Shown here one piece after another: positions 15,401 through 23,773 of a stretch of DNA of 64,000 bases. This stretch comes from Candidatus Aminicenantota bacterium (GTDB lineage Bacteria > Acidobacteriota > Aminicenantia > JAMOAD01). Position 1 is the stretch's first letter; every line of letters begins with the position of its first letter. Location: positions 1 to 64,000 of the forward strand of contig JAMOUT010000002.1 of the NCBI GenBank assembly GCA_027061995.1, written 5' to 3'. Made by a program: the position numbers and the translations under genes. Under the pieces are notes generated by a model, which saw only the letters and a list, made by a program, of their open reading frames with translations, searched no databases and was not told the DNA's origin.

Positions 15401-17470
15401 AATAAGCAAAATAGAAAAAGATTCTTAAAAATATTAAAAGAAAAAGGATTTGTAGATAATTATGAGGCTAAGTTCAGGACAAAAGACGGAAGAATATTAA
15501 TAGGTTTAATGTCTGCTAAATTGATATATTTTAATAATACACCAAGGCTATTGACTATTACAAGAGATATAACCGATAGGAAAAACATGGAAGAAGCTTT
15601 AAAAGAGAGTGAATCAAAATACAGGATAGCATTCCAAACAAGTCCCGATGCATTAACAATAACATCATTGGATGGATATTTTATTGATGTAAATGATGGC
15701 TTTATAAAAGGTTTGGAATATGCGAGAGAAGAGATTATCGGTAAACATGCAAAAGAATTAAATATATGGAAAAATATGGATGATATGGAAAAATATTTGA
15801 AATCATTAAGAGAAAAGGGATTCGTGGATAATTTAGAAGCTGAATTTTTAAGTAAGAAAGGTAAAACAATCACAGGTTTGATGTCAAGCAGAATATTGAA
15901 ATTTAATAACCAACTACGGGTGATATCTATTATAAGAAATATTACGGACAGGAAAAAAATAGAGCAAGCGATTGAAATGGAGAGAGAAAGATTAATTGTT
16001 ACTTTAAGAAGTATAGGTGATGGTGTTATAACAACCGATATAAAGGGTAGAATTATTCTTATGAATAAAGTTGCGGAAAAATTAACGGGCTGGAGTCAAA
16101 AAGAGGCAAAAGGCAAGGAGTTAAAAAAAGTTTTTAATATAATTAATGAGCATACCGGAAAGAGGATAAACGATCCTGTTAAAAAAGTTCTAAATTCGGG
16201 GAGAATTATAGAGATTCCTGCGCACTCAATATTGGTGTCAAGAGATGGAAGTAAAATTGTTATAGCTGACAGTGGAGCTCCCATAAAGGATAAAAACAGT
16301 AATACAATAGGTGTGGTTCTCGTTTTCAGAGATGTAACCGAAAAACAAAAACTTTTGGAAGCGAGTCAAAAAAATCAAAAATTGGAAGCACTCGGAATAC
16401 TTGCCGGTGGAATTGCTCATGATTTTAATAATCTCTTAACAGGGATATACGGTTATATTGATATGTCATACAGAAGATCTGAAGATGATTTAGTGTCAAA
16501 ATATCTGAAAAAAACAATATCAACAATAGATAAAGCGAGAAATTTAACTCAACAACTTCTGACTTTTTCAAAAGGGGGAGCTCCGGTTAAAAAAGTAGAT
16601 TATCTTTTTCCTTTTATAGAAGAGACAGTGAAATTCATTTTAAGCGGCTCTAATATAAATGTGGAATATGATATAGCAAAAAATTTATGGAGTTGTGAAT
16701 ATGATAAAAATCAGATAGGTCAAGTTATAGATAATATGATTATAAATGCTAAACAAGCGATGCCCTCCGGGGGAATAATTAAAATAAAAGCTGAAAATAT
16801 CTCAATAGTAGAGAATAAAATAGGGATTCTTGAAAAAGGGAATTATATCAAAATCTCAATAGAGGACAATGGTATTGGTATTCCGAGTAAAGTTATTTCC
16901 CATATATTTGATCCGTTTTTTACAACAAAGGAAGAGGGACATGGGTTGGGTCTTGCAACATGTTATTCAATAATAAACAGACACGGAGGAGAGATATTGG
17001 TTGAATCCGAACAAGAACGAGGAACCGTATTTCATATATATCTTCCGGCTTCCCAAAAAACCGTCCGAAAAGTTCAAAAAACCGAATTTGAAAAACATAA
17101 GGGGAAAGGGGATATATTAATTATGGATGATGATGAAATTCTGAGAGATACATTGAAGAATATGCTTGAGGAATGCGGTTATAATGTAATAACAACAACA
17201 AAAGGGGAAGAGGTTATAGAGTATTTAACAAATAATAATAAAATAAAATTAAGAGCGATAATTTTGGATTTAACCATAACAGGGGGGATGGGAGGAAAAG
17301 AAACAATTCAAGAAATAAGGAAAACATATAAAAAAATACCTGTTTTTGTAGCAAGCGGTTATGCTTCCGATCCTATTCTCGCATACCCTGAAAAATATGG
17401 TTTTACTGCAAGTATAGGAAAACCTTTTCTTCTATCGGAATTATCCCAATTATTAATAAAACATTTATAA
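12476..17470 (+). CDS. Giant hybrid sensor histidine kinase with about nine PAS domains
   Basis: A 1664-residue cytoplasmic kinase with no clear membrane segment. Order: a degenerate receiver-like region (1-120; an Asn stands where the phospho-Asp is expected, in ILNDKLP), about nine PAS domains (about 140-1290), a HisKA domain with H1315 in GIAHDFNNLLTG, an HATPase domain (DNGIGIP, GHGLGL) and a C-terminal receiver with phospho-acceptor D1598 (ILDLTITG). PAS modules 7 and 8 start about residues 922 and 1045 and are near copies. ATG 12476 is used with GAGG eight bases upstream. It probably reads several intracellular signals; no output regulator is adjacent. Confidence 0.9.
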   Translation: MSKIEKNFNIIFLNCEDNDIVKIKKDFIKLNKKLIFLKTVEELLNEIKKGKTSVIILNDKLPKLFEIIKKINRRNNIMGILPVLDKYDSDKILKITKVGVMDYVVKDNKYYIDILYEKIKNLYDYNKKTGKTNKSINNLQKDMNNFKNMFMNHLAIMLLIDPKTGSIVNANKSAEKFYGWSIDQLKRMKIQDINIISSNEGKKKLESLKTGEKNHSVFYHRCVDNSVREVKVLNSLINIDGEEYIHSIVYDYDIAYENRYDEKILRKTKNSHSKKNSLLKSIINVYGNFYIFSIDRKYRFTFFTKNFENMIKRDYKYSINVGMNILDIIRDPKKKKKIKKNFDRALKGEEFVYVEQYNIKKSEDTFWEITFSPIYNEKNKISGITVFFMDITKRMLAEKALVESETRYKSIFVNDKMIMIIVDFKTQRIIDVSPGAEKFYGWSKDEFTKLKISFINTLGEKETRKRMMKLRKEKVNRLEFIHRKKDGSICEVEIIRGDIKIGKQDVFYLIINDISERKKAEKALMENERKLRAITNSARDAIVMINNKDEIMFWNPAAEKTFGYKLEETVGKKLHSFIVPNKYHKAFQKGFRAFTKTGKGNAIDKISEITALRKNGEEFSVSLSVSAVLIDDKWHAVGIIRDVSKEKKSEEELRKSREIYRLITENTADTITVFDLNLNYLYISPSVKKTLGYTPEELSEKNLEEIIIPEDLKMLKKVLSEEIVLENIGRVSKNKSKVLEIREIRKDGVMVWTESTVSFLMDSNNKPIGILSVSRDITERKKAEEALKESEKYNKILFHDSHIPLVVMDSTTYEFLDCNMSAVKIYGFKKREDVLGKTPADVSTKTQYNGKSSKKIAAELIKEALKKERIIFEWRHKRPNGEVWDGEVQLMSFKYKGKKLLQFSLLDITERKKMQRKLRESESKYRAAFQTSPDALAITTMQGDYIDVNNGFTNITGYARDEIIGKNTDDLRIWKNKQNRKRFLKILKEKGFVDNYEAKFRTKDGRILIGLMSAKLIYFNNTPRLLTITRDITDRKNMEEALKESESKYRIAFQTSPDALTITSLDGYFIDVNDGFIKGLEYAREEIIGKHAKELNIWKNMDDMEKYLKSLREKGFVDNLEAEFLSKKGKTITGLMSSRILKFNNQLRVISIIRNITDRKKIEQAIEMERERLIVTLRSIGDGVITTDIKGRIILMNKVAEKLTGWSQKEAKGKELKKVFNIINEHTGKRINDPVKKVLNSGRIIEIPAHSILVSRDGSKIVIADSGAPIKDKNSNTIGVVLVFRDVTEKQKLLEASQKNQKLEALGILAGGIAHDFNNLLTGIYGYIDMSYRRSEDDLVSKYLKKTISTIDKARNLTQQLLTFSKGGAPVKKVDYLFPFIEETVKFILSGSNINVEYDIAKNLWSCEYDKNQIGQVIDNMIINAKQAMPSGGIIKIKAENISIVENKIGILEKGNYIKISIEDNGIGIPSKVISHIFDPFFTTKEEGHGLGLATCYSIINRHGGEILVESEQERGTVFHIYLPASQKTVRKVQKTEFEKHKGKGDILIMDDDEILRDTLKNMLEECGYNVITTTKGEEVIEYLTNNNKIKLRAIILDLTITGGMGGKETIQEIRKTYKKIPVFVASGYASDPILAYPEKYGFTASIGKPFLLSELSQLLIKHL

Positions 17471-17493
17471 AGTAAATCACAATTGTTTATTTT

Positions 17494-17520
17494 ATAATTA
17501 AAACTAATTATTTGCTTTTT
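17494..17520 (+). terminator. Weak AT-rich terminator-like hairpin after the hybrid kinase
   Basis: ATAATTA (17494-17500) pairs with TAATTAT (17505-17511) around a four-base loop and is followed by TTGCTTTTTT. The stem has no G-C pair, so this is weak. Confidence 0.3.
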
Positions 17521-17567
17521 TAAATCTCATCAATAAGATATAATAAATATTTAAAAAGGAAAAGATA

Positions 17568-18023
17568 ATGGCATATTTTATAGATGGAAATAATCTTATA
17601 GGATCAATAAAAAAAGAAAAGGTCGGTAAACCTGAGGCAAGATACTGGATTTTGCATTATATTAACAAATTTCAGAAAAAAAGAAGAAGTAAGGTAATAC
17701 TTTTTTTTGATGGTCCTAAGGACTATGACTTGATAAATATAAGTGGAAATATTGAAGTGGTTTTTTCAGTAGAGAGAGAGGCTGATTTATTAATTAAGGA
17801 AAAGATTAAAAGGATAAGATACAGAAAAGATCTTTTTGTTATAACAGCGGATAATGAGATAATATCGTATGCAAGAAGAAAAGGGGCAAAAATTATTAAA
17901 CCGAGAAGATTTTATAATTATATGATTAGATTTATAAAAAAAGGTGATGAAAATATAAAACCCGAAGAAAATTTAACGGAGGATGAGATAAAATTATGGG
18001 AAAATCTATTCAAGAAAAAATAG
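17568..18023 (+). CDS. NYN-domain protein (YacP-like putative RNase)
   Basis: A 151-residue protein with the PIN-like NYN fold: FIDGNNLI (D6), LFFDGPKD, EREADLLIKEKI and VITADNEIISYA supply the acidic residues of a possible metal-dependent RNA nuclease site. Matches the YacP family (Bacillus Rae1-type) in size and order. A TATAAT box lies at 17539-17544. First gene of an eight-gene run of tightly packed genes to 24747; the next gene starts inside its 3' end. Confidence 0.8.
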   Translation: MAYFIDGNNLIGSIKKEKVGKPEARYWILHYINKFQKKRRSKVILFFDGPKDYDLINISGNIEVVFSVEREADLLIKEKIKRIRYRKDLFVITADNEIISYARRKGAKIIKPRRFYNYMIRFIKKGDENIKPEENLTEDEIKLWENLFKKK

Positions 18024-18799
18024 GGATTATGGGAGCGGGCAATCTCGGAACTTCCATGGCTCTTTCATTGGTTAAAACAGGTTTTTCCGTTATCTTTCAT
18101 TCGTCCCATTATAAGAATGATATTTTAAATATTAAAAACGAGAGTAATACGGATAAATTTTTATCGGAATCGAATACTGTTTTTATAGCGGTGAAAGATA
18201 AAGATATAAAATCTAAAGTGGATATAATAAAAAATCATAATGTCAAAGGGAAAATCATAATCCATTTTTCAGGTTATCATTCTTCTGATATATTATCAGA
18301 ATTAAAAGACAGAGGTGGAATTATCGGAAGCTTCCATCCTATTTTCAGTTTTCCTCAAAAGAATATTGATTTAACAAAAATATCGGAAGCAGGAGAGTTA
18401 TATGGTTCATACGAAGGTGATAACATCGGGATGGATAGAGTTAAAGAGATTTTCGGTAAAATAGGTTTTAATGTTTTTGAGATATCCAAAGATGATAAAC
18501 ATTTATATCACTTATCTCTGACCTTAATCTCAAATTACCCTTTTTATATAGTTGAATTAGGGAAACTAATGTTTGATAAAACGGATATTGATACTGATAA
18601 AACAAAATTATTAAATGATTTTTTACGAATTGCAACTGAAAATTATATAAATTCAGGTAAAATCAGCGGGCCTCTTTCAAGAGGAGATTATGAGTTAATT
18701 GAATCTGAAATTAAAGATATTAAATATAAAAAGTTGAAGAAACTAATTGATGATTTAATTAAACTATCAAAAAGAATAAAAGAGGAGGGTAAAACTTGA
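17996..18799 (+). CDS. Rossmann-fold / DUF2520 oxidoreductase-like protein
   Basis: A 267-residue protein: an N-terminal NAD(P)-binding Rossmann domain (KIGIMGAGNLGTSMA) resembling pyrroline-5-carboxylate reductase, then the DUF2520 C-terminal helical domain with GSFHPIFSF and SGPLSRGD motifs. Family reaction unknown. It overlaps the NYN gene by 28 bases; a later ATG after that stop would remove the first Rossmann strand, so 17996 is preferred. GGAGG lies 13 bases upstream, a little far. Confidence 0.85.
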   Translation: MGKSIQEKIGIMGAGNLGTSMALSLVKTGFSVIFHSSHYKNDILNIKNESNTDKFLSESNTVFIAVKDKDIKSKVDIIKNHNVKGKIIIHFSGYHSSDILSELKDRGGIIGSFHPIFSFPQKNIDLTKISEAGELYGSYEGDNIGMDRVKEIFGKIGFNVFEISKDDKHLYHLSLTLISNYPFYIVELGKLMFDKTDIDTDKTKLLNDFLRIATENYINSGKISGPLSRGDYELIESEIKDIKYKKLKKLIDDLIKLSKRIKEEGKT

Positions 18800-19488
18800 C
18801 GGAATTAAAAGACCGAATTTTTGTCGCTCTTGATGTATCAGAAGAGAGATTTTATAAAATAACTGATAATTTGAAAACAGCCACCCATTTTAAAATAGGT
18901 TTTCCTTTGTTTTTGAAAATAGGTCGAGATGGAATTGCTAAATTAAAGGGTAGGGGAGCAAAAATATTTCTTGATTTTAAATTTTTTGATATTCCCAATA
19001 CCATGAGTGAATCCGCAAAATCAATTATAGAACTCGGTGCTGATTTTTTCACTGTTCACCTAATGTCCTCGGAGTCTCATCTGAAAAAAGTCGTTGAAAC
19101 AGTTAAAGAGTTTTCAAACGGAAAAACAAAAATACTCGGAGTTTCGGTTTTAACCTCATGGACAAATGATAATTTAATGCAAATAGGGATAAAAGAGAAA
19201 ACCGAGAAGCAGGTATTAAAATTAGCTGAATTAGGGTTAAAAGCAGGGATAGACGGTATAGTTTCATCACCTATTGAACTTGGCTTCTTAAAATCAAAAT
19301 TCGGTGATAGTTTGACTTTAGTTACTCCCGGAATAAGGCCCTCATGGAGTGAAAAAGATGATCAGAAAAGGACTATGGGATTTCATGAAGCGATTGAAAA
19401 AGGGGCTGATTTTGTTGTTATAGGAAGACCTATCACCAGAAATGATAATCCTGAAGAGGCTTTTAATAAAATTCTAAGAGAGGGGTGA
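18796..19488 (+). CDS. pyrF: Orotidine 5'-phosphate decarboxylase
   Basis: A 230-residue TIM-barrel enzyme making UMP from OMP, the last step of pyrimidine synthesis. The catalytic D-x-K-x-x-D motif is D60-K62-D65 in FLDFKFFDIPNT, and the phosphate-binding GRPIT loop lies near the end. The start is a TTG at 18796, overlapping the previous stop (TTGA) with AGGAGGG six bases upstream; no ATG fits. No other pyr gene is in the window. Confidence 0.95.
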   Translation: MTELKDRIFVALDVSEERFYKITDNLKTATHFKIGFPLFLKIGRDGIAKLKGRGAKIFLDFKFFDIPNTMSESAKSIIELGADFFTVHLMSSESHLKKVVETVKEFSNGKTKILGVSVLTSWTNDNLMQIGIKEKTEKQVLKLAELGLKAGIDGIVSSPIELGFLKSKFGDSLTLVTPGIRPSWSEKDDQKRTMGFHEAIEKGADFVVIGRPITRNDNPEEAFNKILREG

Positions 19489-20420
19489 TGAAAAGGAAAC
19501 TATTTACACTTATAAAAATTCTGTTTAGTATTATTATTATATCCTATATATTAATTTATCGGGTATCTTTAAATGAAATAATTGGAATAATTTCAAAATC
19601 AAATCTCTGGATATTATTGCTATCCTTTTCACTCCATGCTTTTGGCATATATATAAGTGCGGTAAGGTGGAATATAATAATAAAAACACAGGATGATATA
19701 GAAAAAACACCCGGAGTATTCAATCTTATGAAATATTATCTTGTTGCAAGCTATTTCAATCTTTTTCTTCCCACAAGGTTCGGAGGGGATGTCTCAAGAA
19801 TAATAGATACTAAGGAGAATGCAAAAACATACACAAAATCCACTATTATAGTTTTAACCGAAAGATTAAACGGTCTTGGGATTTTGTTTTTATTTTCCCT
19901 GGTATCATCAGTATATTATATTTTGAATGGAAATTCAGGATATATTTTTAAATTGGGGTTAATTATAGGATTATTAGGTTTTTTTGGAACATTGTTCATA
20001 TTTTCCCCTTTATTAGAGCTGTTTCTTAAATTATTCGGCTTTTTACCCCGAAAAATATATGATAAATTAATGGATATTTCAAAAGCGATAAAATCATCAA
20101 GGAAAAAGTTGTTTGAAATAACCCTATTATCTCTCATTTTACAATTGAATGTAATTATCCACTATTATCTTATAGGGTTGGCTTTAAATATTGATATTAG
20201 TTTTATAAAATACTTTGCATTCATACCTATGGTTTTAATTATTTTAATAATACCACTGTCCATTAATGGAATCGGATTAAGAGATGTAACATTGATAGAG
20301 ATTTTTAAGCAATTTTCAATTCCTGCGACTTTTGCCGTTGCTTTTTCAACAATTGATCTTGTTTTTATGATAATCTTGGGAATCATTGGTGGTTTGATTT
20401 TTAGTTTAAGAAAAAGATGA
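19488..20420 (+). CDS. Flippase-like integral membrane protein (LPG synthase TM domain family)
   Basis: A 310-residue protein with about eight membrane helices, matching the lysylphosphatidylglycerol synthase transmembrane/UPF0104 family, with the conserved PTRFGGDVSRI and RLNGLGILFLF segments. It lacks the soluble aminoacyl-transferase domain of MprF, so only a lipid-translocation-like role can be proposed. ATG 19488 overlaps the pyrF stop (TGATG). The envC gene follows with an ATGA overlap. Confidence 0.8.
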   Translation: MKRKLFTLIKILFSIIIISYILIYRVSLNEIIGIISKSNLWILLLSFSLHAFGIYISAVRWNIIIKTQDDIEKTPGVFNLMKYYLVASYFNLFLPTRFGGDVSRIIDTKENAKTYTKSTIIVLTERLNGLGILFLFSLVSSVYYILNGNSGYIFKLGLIIGLLGFFGTLFIFSPLLELFLKLFGFLPRKIYDKLMDISKAIKSSRKKLFEITLLSLILQLNVIIHYYLIGLALNIDISFIKYFAFIPMVLIILIIPLSINGIGLRDVTLIEIFKQFSIPATFAVAFSTIDLVFMIILGIIGGLIFSLRKR

Positions 20421-21571
20421 AAATTAAAAATATAATTCTCTTGTTTTTTATTATTTTATTGTCTTTCTCATGGAAAACCAACGGAGAAGTTGATAAAACG
20501 AAAAAATTAAAGGAAGATATAAACAGAATTAATAAAAAGATAGATAATCTTTTAAAAAAAGAGAAAGATTTTTCCGTTGAGATAGAGAAAATCGATTATA
20601 AGATTCTAAAAACGGAAAAAGAGATAAAAATTATTCAAAACTCTTTATTCAGATTAAGAAAGAGTATAAGAGAACAAGAGCTTAAAATAAACTCCATTGA
20701 ATTTGAGATTGCTAAAAAGAGAAACAATTTAAAAAAAGTTATTGAGCTTATGTATGAAAACCGAAACCTAAAAGATATAGAGATATATTTTTCAGGCAAA
20801 GACATATTAACCATAATGGAAAATATTAATTATCTGAGAATCATCTCTGATAAAATATTTAACCAATATAATGAATATCGAAGCCTTGTTAAACAATTTA
20901 AAAAGGAAAAAGAAAAACTTAAATTAAAAGAGTCGGAAAAAAACAAAATATTGACGAGAAGAAAAAAAACATGGACTAAATTTTATAATCTGAAAAATGA
21001 GAAAGAAAGGAAAGTAAGAAGAATACTAAATAAAAAAGTTGAATATTTAAGAGTATTAAAGATAAAAAAACGGGAATTGGAAAAGCTCGGGGTTATAATA
21101 AAAAACAGAAGCAGAATAAAGACCCCTTATTTCTCTAATTTAAATAGTTTACGATACTATAAAGGGAGATTATCTTGGCCGATAAGAGGTAAAATCATTG
21201 AAAGATTTGGAATAAAACGGCATCCGAAGTATAATATAAAACTAAAACAAAACGGGATAGAGATTATGCCATACAGAAATGATGAAAAAGTAAGAACAAT
21301 ATATGATGGAATGGTTGTTTTTTCCGATTATGTCCGATCTTACGGAGATACCATAATAATAGAGCATCCCGGAAAATATTACACCCTTTATTCACATTTA
21401 AAGGAAAGATTCGTTTTTTCCGGAAATCGTGTAAATAAAGGGGATATTATAGGTATCGTAGGTAAAACCGGACTTAGAGATAAGGTTTCATTATATTTTT
21501 CGCTGAGGAAAGGGGTATCACCTTTAAATCCGTTGAAATGGCTTAAAAGAAAAAAGAGGAGAAGGAGATGA
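20417..21571 (+). CDS. envC: EnvC-like amidase activator, coiled coil plus degenerate LytM domain
   Basis: A 384-residue exported protein: signal peptide (1-24), a long charged coiled coil (25-230), then a LytM/M23 domain (about 250-375). The metal ligands of active M23 enzymes are largely lost: H-x-G-x-D reads QNGIE and the HxH motif reads LYF in SLYFSLRKG; only YSHL keeps its His. E. coli EnvC is degenerate in the same way and works by activating AmiA/AmiB at the division septum. The ending LYFSLRKGVSPLNPLKWL mirrors EnvC. The following S41 and YibQ-like genes match the neighbourhood known for envC. Confidence 0.85.
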   Translation: MKIKNIILLFFIILLSFSWKTNGEVDKTKKLKEDINRINKKIDNLLKKEKDFSVEIEKIDYKILKTEKEIKIIQNSLFRLRKSIREQELKINSIEFEIAKKRNNLKKVIELMYENRNLKDIEIYFSGKDILTIMENINYLRIISDKIFNQYNEYRSLVKQFKKEKEKLKLKESEKNKILTRRKKTWTKFYNLKNEKERKVRRILNKKVEYLRVLKIKKRELEKLGVIIKNRSRIKTPYFSNLNSLRYYKGRLSWPIRGKIIERFGIKRHPKYNIKLKQNGIEIMPYRNDEKVRTIYDGMVVFSDYVRSYGDTIIIEHPGKYYTLYSHLKERFVFSGNRVNKGDIIGIVGKTGLRDKVSLYFSLRKGVSPLNPLKWLKRKKRRRR

Positions 21572-22659
21572 AAAAAAATATTTTGTATTACGGTGCTTTT
21601 CTCTTTATCATAGGTTTTGCACTGTTTTTTACTTTTAAGAAGAACTCTCTGTTTCATAAAAAAGAGATATATAATGGAATAGAACTTGTAGCGAAAGCGG
21701 CTGCAATAATAAAAAAGAATTATGTTGATGAAGTATCTCCCGAAAAAATTTTCAATGGAGCATTAATGAATATGGGAGCTTCATTGGATTATTTCAGCAC
21801 ATTTTTAACTGGAAAAGAGGCGAAAAAAATAAATAATACAAAGAATTTAGGCTGGCCCGGAATTAAATTCATAAAAAAATACGGGTTTCCTATCGTAACG
21901 CTTGTTTACCCCCGATTAATGGATAAAATAAAAACAGGGGATATTATTAAGATTATTAATGGTAAATCAACCTATGGCATCCCTTATCTTAATGTTAAAT
22001 ATATGCTTATGGGACAAACGGATAAACCGATTAACATTGTTTTACTAAGAGGGGAAGACAGGAAAAGAGTTAAAATTAAACTTTTGCCTCTTAAAAAAGG
22101 ATTTGAATCAAAAGATATTAATGATAAATGGACAATAATAAAACCATATATAATAAGAGATAATAATGATTATATCGGTATTGAGAAAATTATTAAAAAT
22201 TCAAATAAAAATATAATACTTGATTTAAGAGAACTATATTATATAAACAATAGTGAATCATTCAAACTTGCAAAACTTTTCCTTAAAAAGGATATAACAA
22301 TAAAATTCAAACTTAATAATTCTGACAAGGAGATTAAAGTAACTTCAGTGCCAAATAATAATTTAAACGATAAGAAAATATTCGTTTTGACCGATTATCA
22401 AACTTTTGAAGAAGCGGAAATAATCGCATTTGTTTTAAAATCCGATGGAGCTGTTATTGTCGGAGAAAAAACTTTAGGATTATCAGGATTATTGTATCCT
22501 CTTAAATATAAAGATGGTTCGGAATTTCTATTATTATCCGGAATTATTAAAGAGCTGTATAAAAAAGGGGTAACTCCGGATATTAAACTTACAAAAAATG
22601 ATTTTAAAAAATTTGAATTTAATCCGGAGAAATATATAAATGGCAAAAAGAAACTTTAG
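21568..22659 (+). CDS. S41 (CtpA-like) protease homologue lacking catalytic residues
   Basis: A 363-residue protein with an N-terminal membrane anchor (about 5-24), a CtpA-type helical prodomain, a PDZ domain (about 95-175) and an S41 core. The nucleophile motif, normally NEGSASASEI, reads TDYQTFEEAEI, with Thr at the Ser position, and the Lys in the GKGSVQ-type motif is Leu (GEKTLGLSGLL). So it is probably inactive as a Ser-Lys protease and may act as a scaffold or PDZ adaptor for EnvC or its amidase. It starts at an ATGA overlap with envC. Confidence 0.8.
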   Translation: MKKNILYYGAFLFIIGFALFFTFKKNSLFHKKEIYNGIELVAKAAAIIKKNYVDEVSPEKIFNGALMNMGASLDYFSTFLTGKEAKKINNTKNLGWPGIKFIKKYGFPIVTLVYPRLMDKIKTGDIIKIINGKSTYGIPYLNVKYMLMGQTDKPINIVLLRGEDRKRVKIKLLPLKKGFESKDINDKWTIIKPYIIRDNNDYIGIEKIIKNSNKNIILDLRELYYINNSESFKLAKLFLKKDITIKFKLNNSDKEIKVTSVPNNNLNDKKIFVLTDYQTFEEAEIIAFVLKSDGAVIVGEKTLGLSGLLYPLKYKDGSEFLLLSGIIKELYKKGVTPDIKLTKNDFKKFEFNPEKYINGKKKL

Positions 22660-23773
22660 AAAAAAGAAGAAAAATGATAAATTTTTCGCTTATATGACAC
22701 TTGTTATAGTTATAATTTCAATTTTAATCATTACTTATCTACTTGTTAAATACAGTAAACCGCAAGTGAAAAAACAAAAGGTTAAAAAAATTGTAAAAAC
22801 ACGAAAGCACTCTGAGGAAATAATATTTTATGCGAGGACATTCGTGGAAGATTTCCTGTTTTTAAGTAACATCAGTTTTTCGGAGTTTTCAAGAAAAGGA
22901 TACACTGAATTCAGGATAAAAATAAAAGATAAGGATTATAAGATAATCAAAAGCAAATTTGAGATTTATACCAAAAGAAGGGGATTTATCCTTAAAATAA
23001 AAAAAATAAACGATAAAAAATATGATTGGTTATTATTTAAAAACGAAAAATTAAAGATAGAGATAATTGTTTACATAGTTAAAACAAAGATAATAAAGAC
23101 AAATAAAAAATCAAAAGTATCGATAATTATAGATGATATAGGAAATAACAGATTTTCTATAGATGAATTGTCAAAATTAAACTATAAAATAGCTTTTTCA
23201 ATTTTACCTGACTCACCCTTTAGAAATTACGGTAGGGAGATGGGTAAAAAATATAAAAAACAGATTATGCTTCACCTCCCTTTGGAACCCATTAAATCAA
23301 ACGGATATAAACTAAATTTAAACGGATTTTTATTAGTATCAATGAGAGATGAAATCATTAAAAATTACACCGAAGAGTATATCTCCATGGTTCCCGAAGC
23401 TGTAGGTGTAAACAATCATACGGGTTCATTGTTTACAACAAGAGCTGATAAAATGAGGATAGTTCTGTCCGTTATAAAGAAAAACAGATTATTTTTTATC
23501 GATAGTAAAACAACAGCGAAAACAATCGGATATAAACTTGCAAAAAAGATGAAAATACCGACAGGAATAAGAGATATATTTCTTGACGGAGATAATGAAA
23601 AAATAACAATATTGAACTTCCGGCATCTTTTCTCAATAGCAAAAGAAAAAGGAGCCGCCATAGGAATAGGACATCCTAAAACAGAGACAATAAAAGTTAT
23701 GATGGAAAGAGTTGAAAAATTGGCAAAAAAATATAATATAGAATTGGTTTATCCTTCAAAATTAGTAAGATGA
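22640..23773 (+). CDS. yibQ: Divergent polysaccharide deacetylase (YibQ family)
   Basis: A 377-residue protein with one N-terminal membrane helix (about 16-35) and a periplasmic divergent polysaccharide deacetylase (DUF610) domain from about residue 155: IIIDDIGNN, MLHLPLEP, GVNNHTGS, DSKTTA, RDIFLDGD and IGHPK are the family motifs. envC-yibQ adjacency is seen in many proteobacteria, where the function is still unclear. It overlaps the S41 gene by 20 bases. Confidence 0.85.
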   Translation: MAKRNFRKKKKNDKFFAYMTLVIVIISILIITYLLVKYSKPQVKKQKVKKIVKTRKHSEEIIFYARTFVEDFLFLSNISFSEFSRKGYTEFRIKIKDKDYKIIKSKFEIYTKRRGFILKIKKINDKKYDWLLFKNEKLKIEIIVYIVKTKIIKTNKKSKVSIIIDDIGNNRFSIDELSKLNYKIAFSILPDSPFRNYGREMGKKYKKQIMLHLPLEPIKSNGYKLNLNGFLLVSMRDEIIKNYTEEYISMVPEAVGVNNHTGSLFTTRADKMRIVLSVIKKNRLFFIDSKTTAKTIGYKLAKKMKIPTGIRDIFLDGDNEKITILNFRHLFSIAKEKGAAIGIGHPKTETIKVMMERVEKLAKKYNIELVYPSKLVR

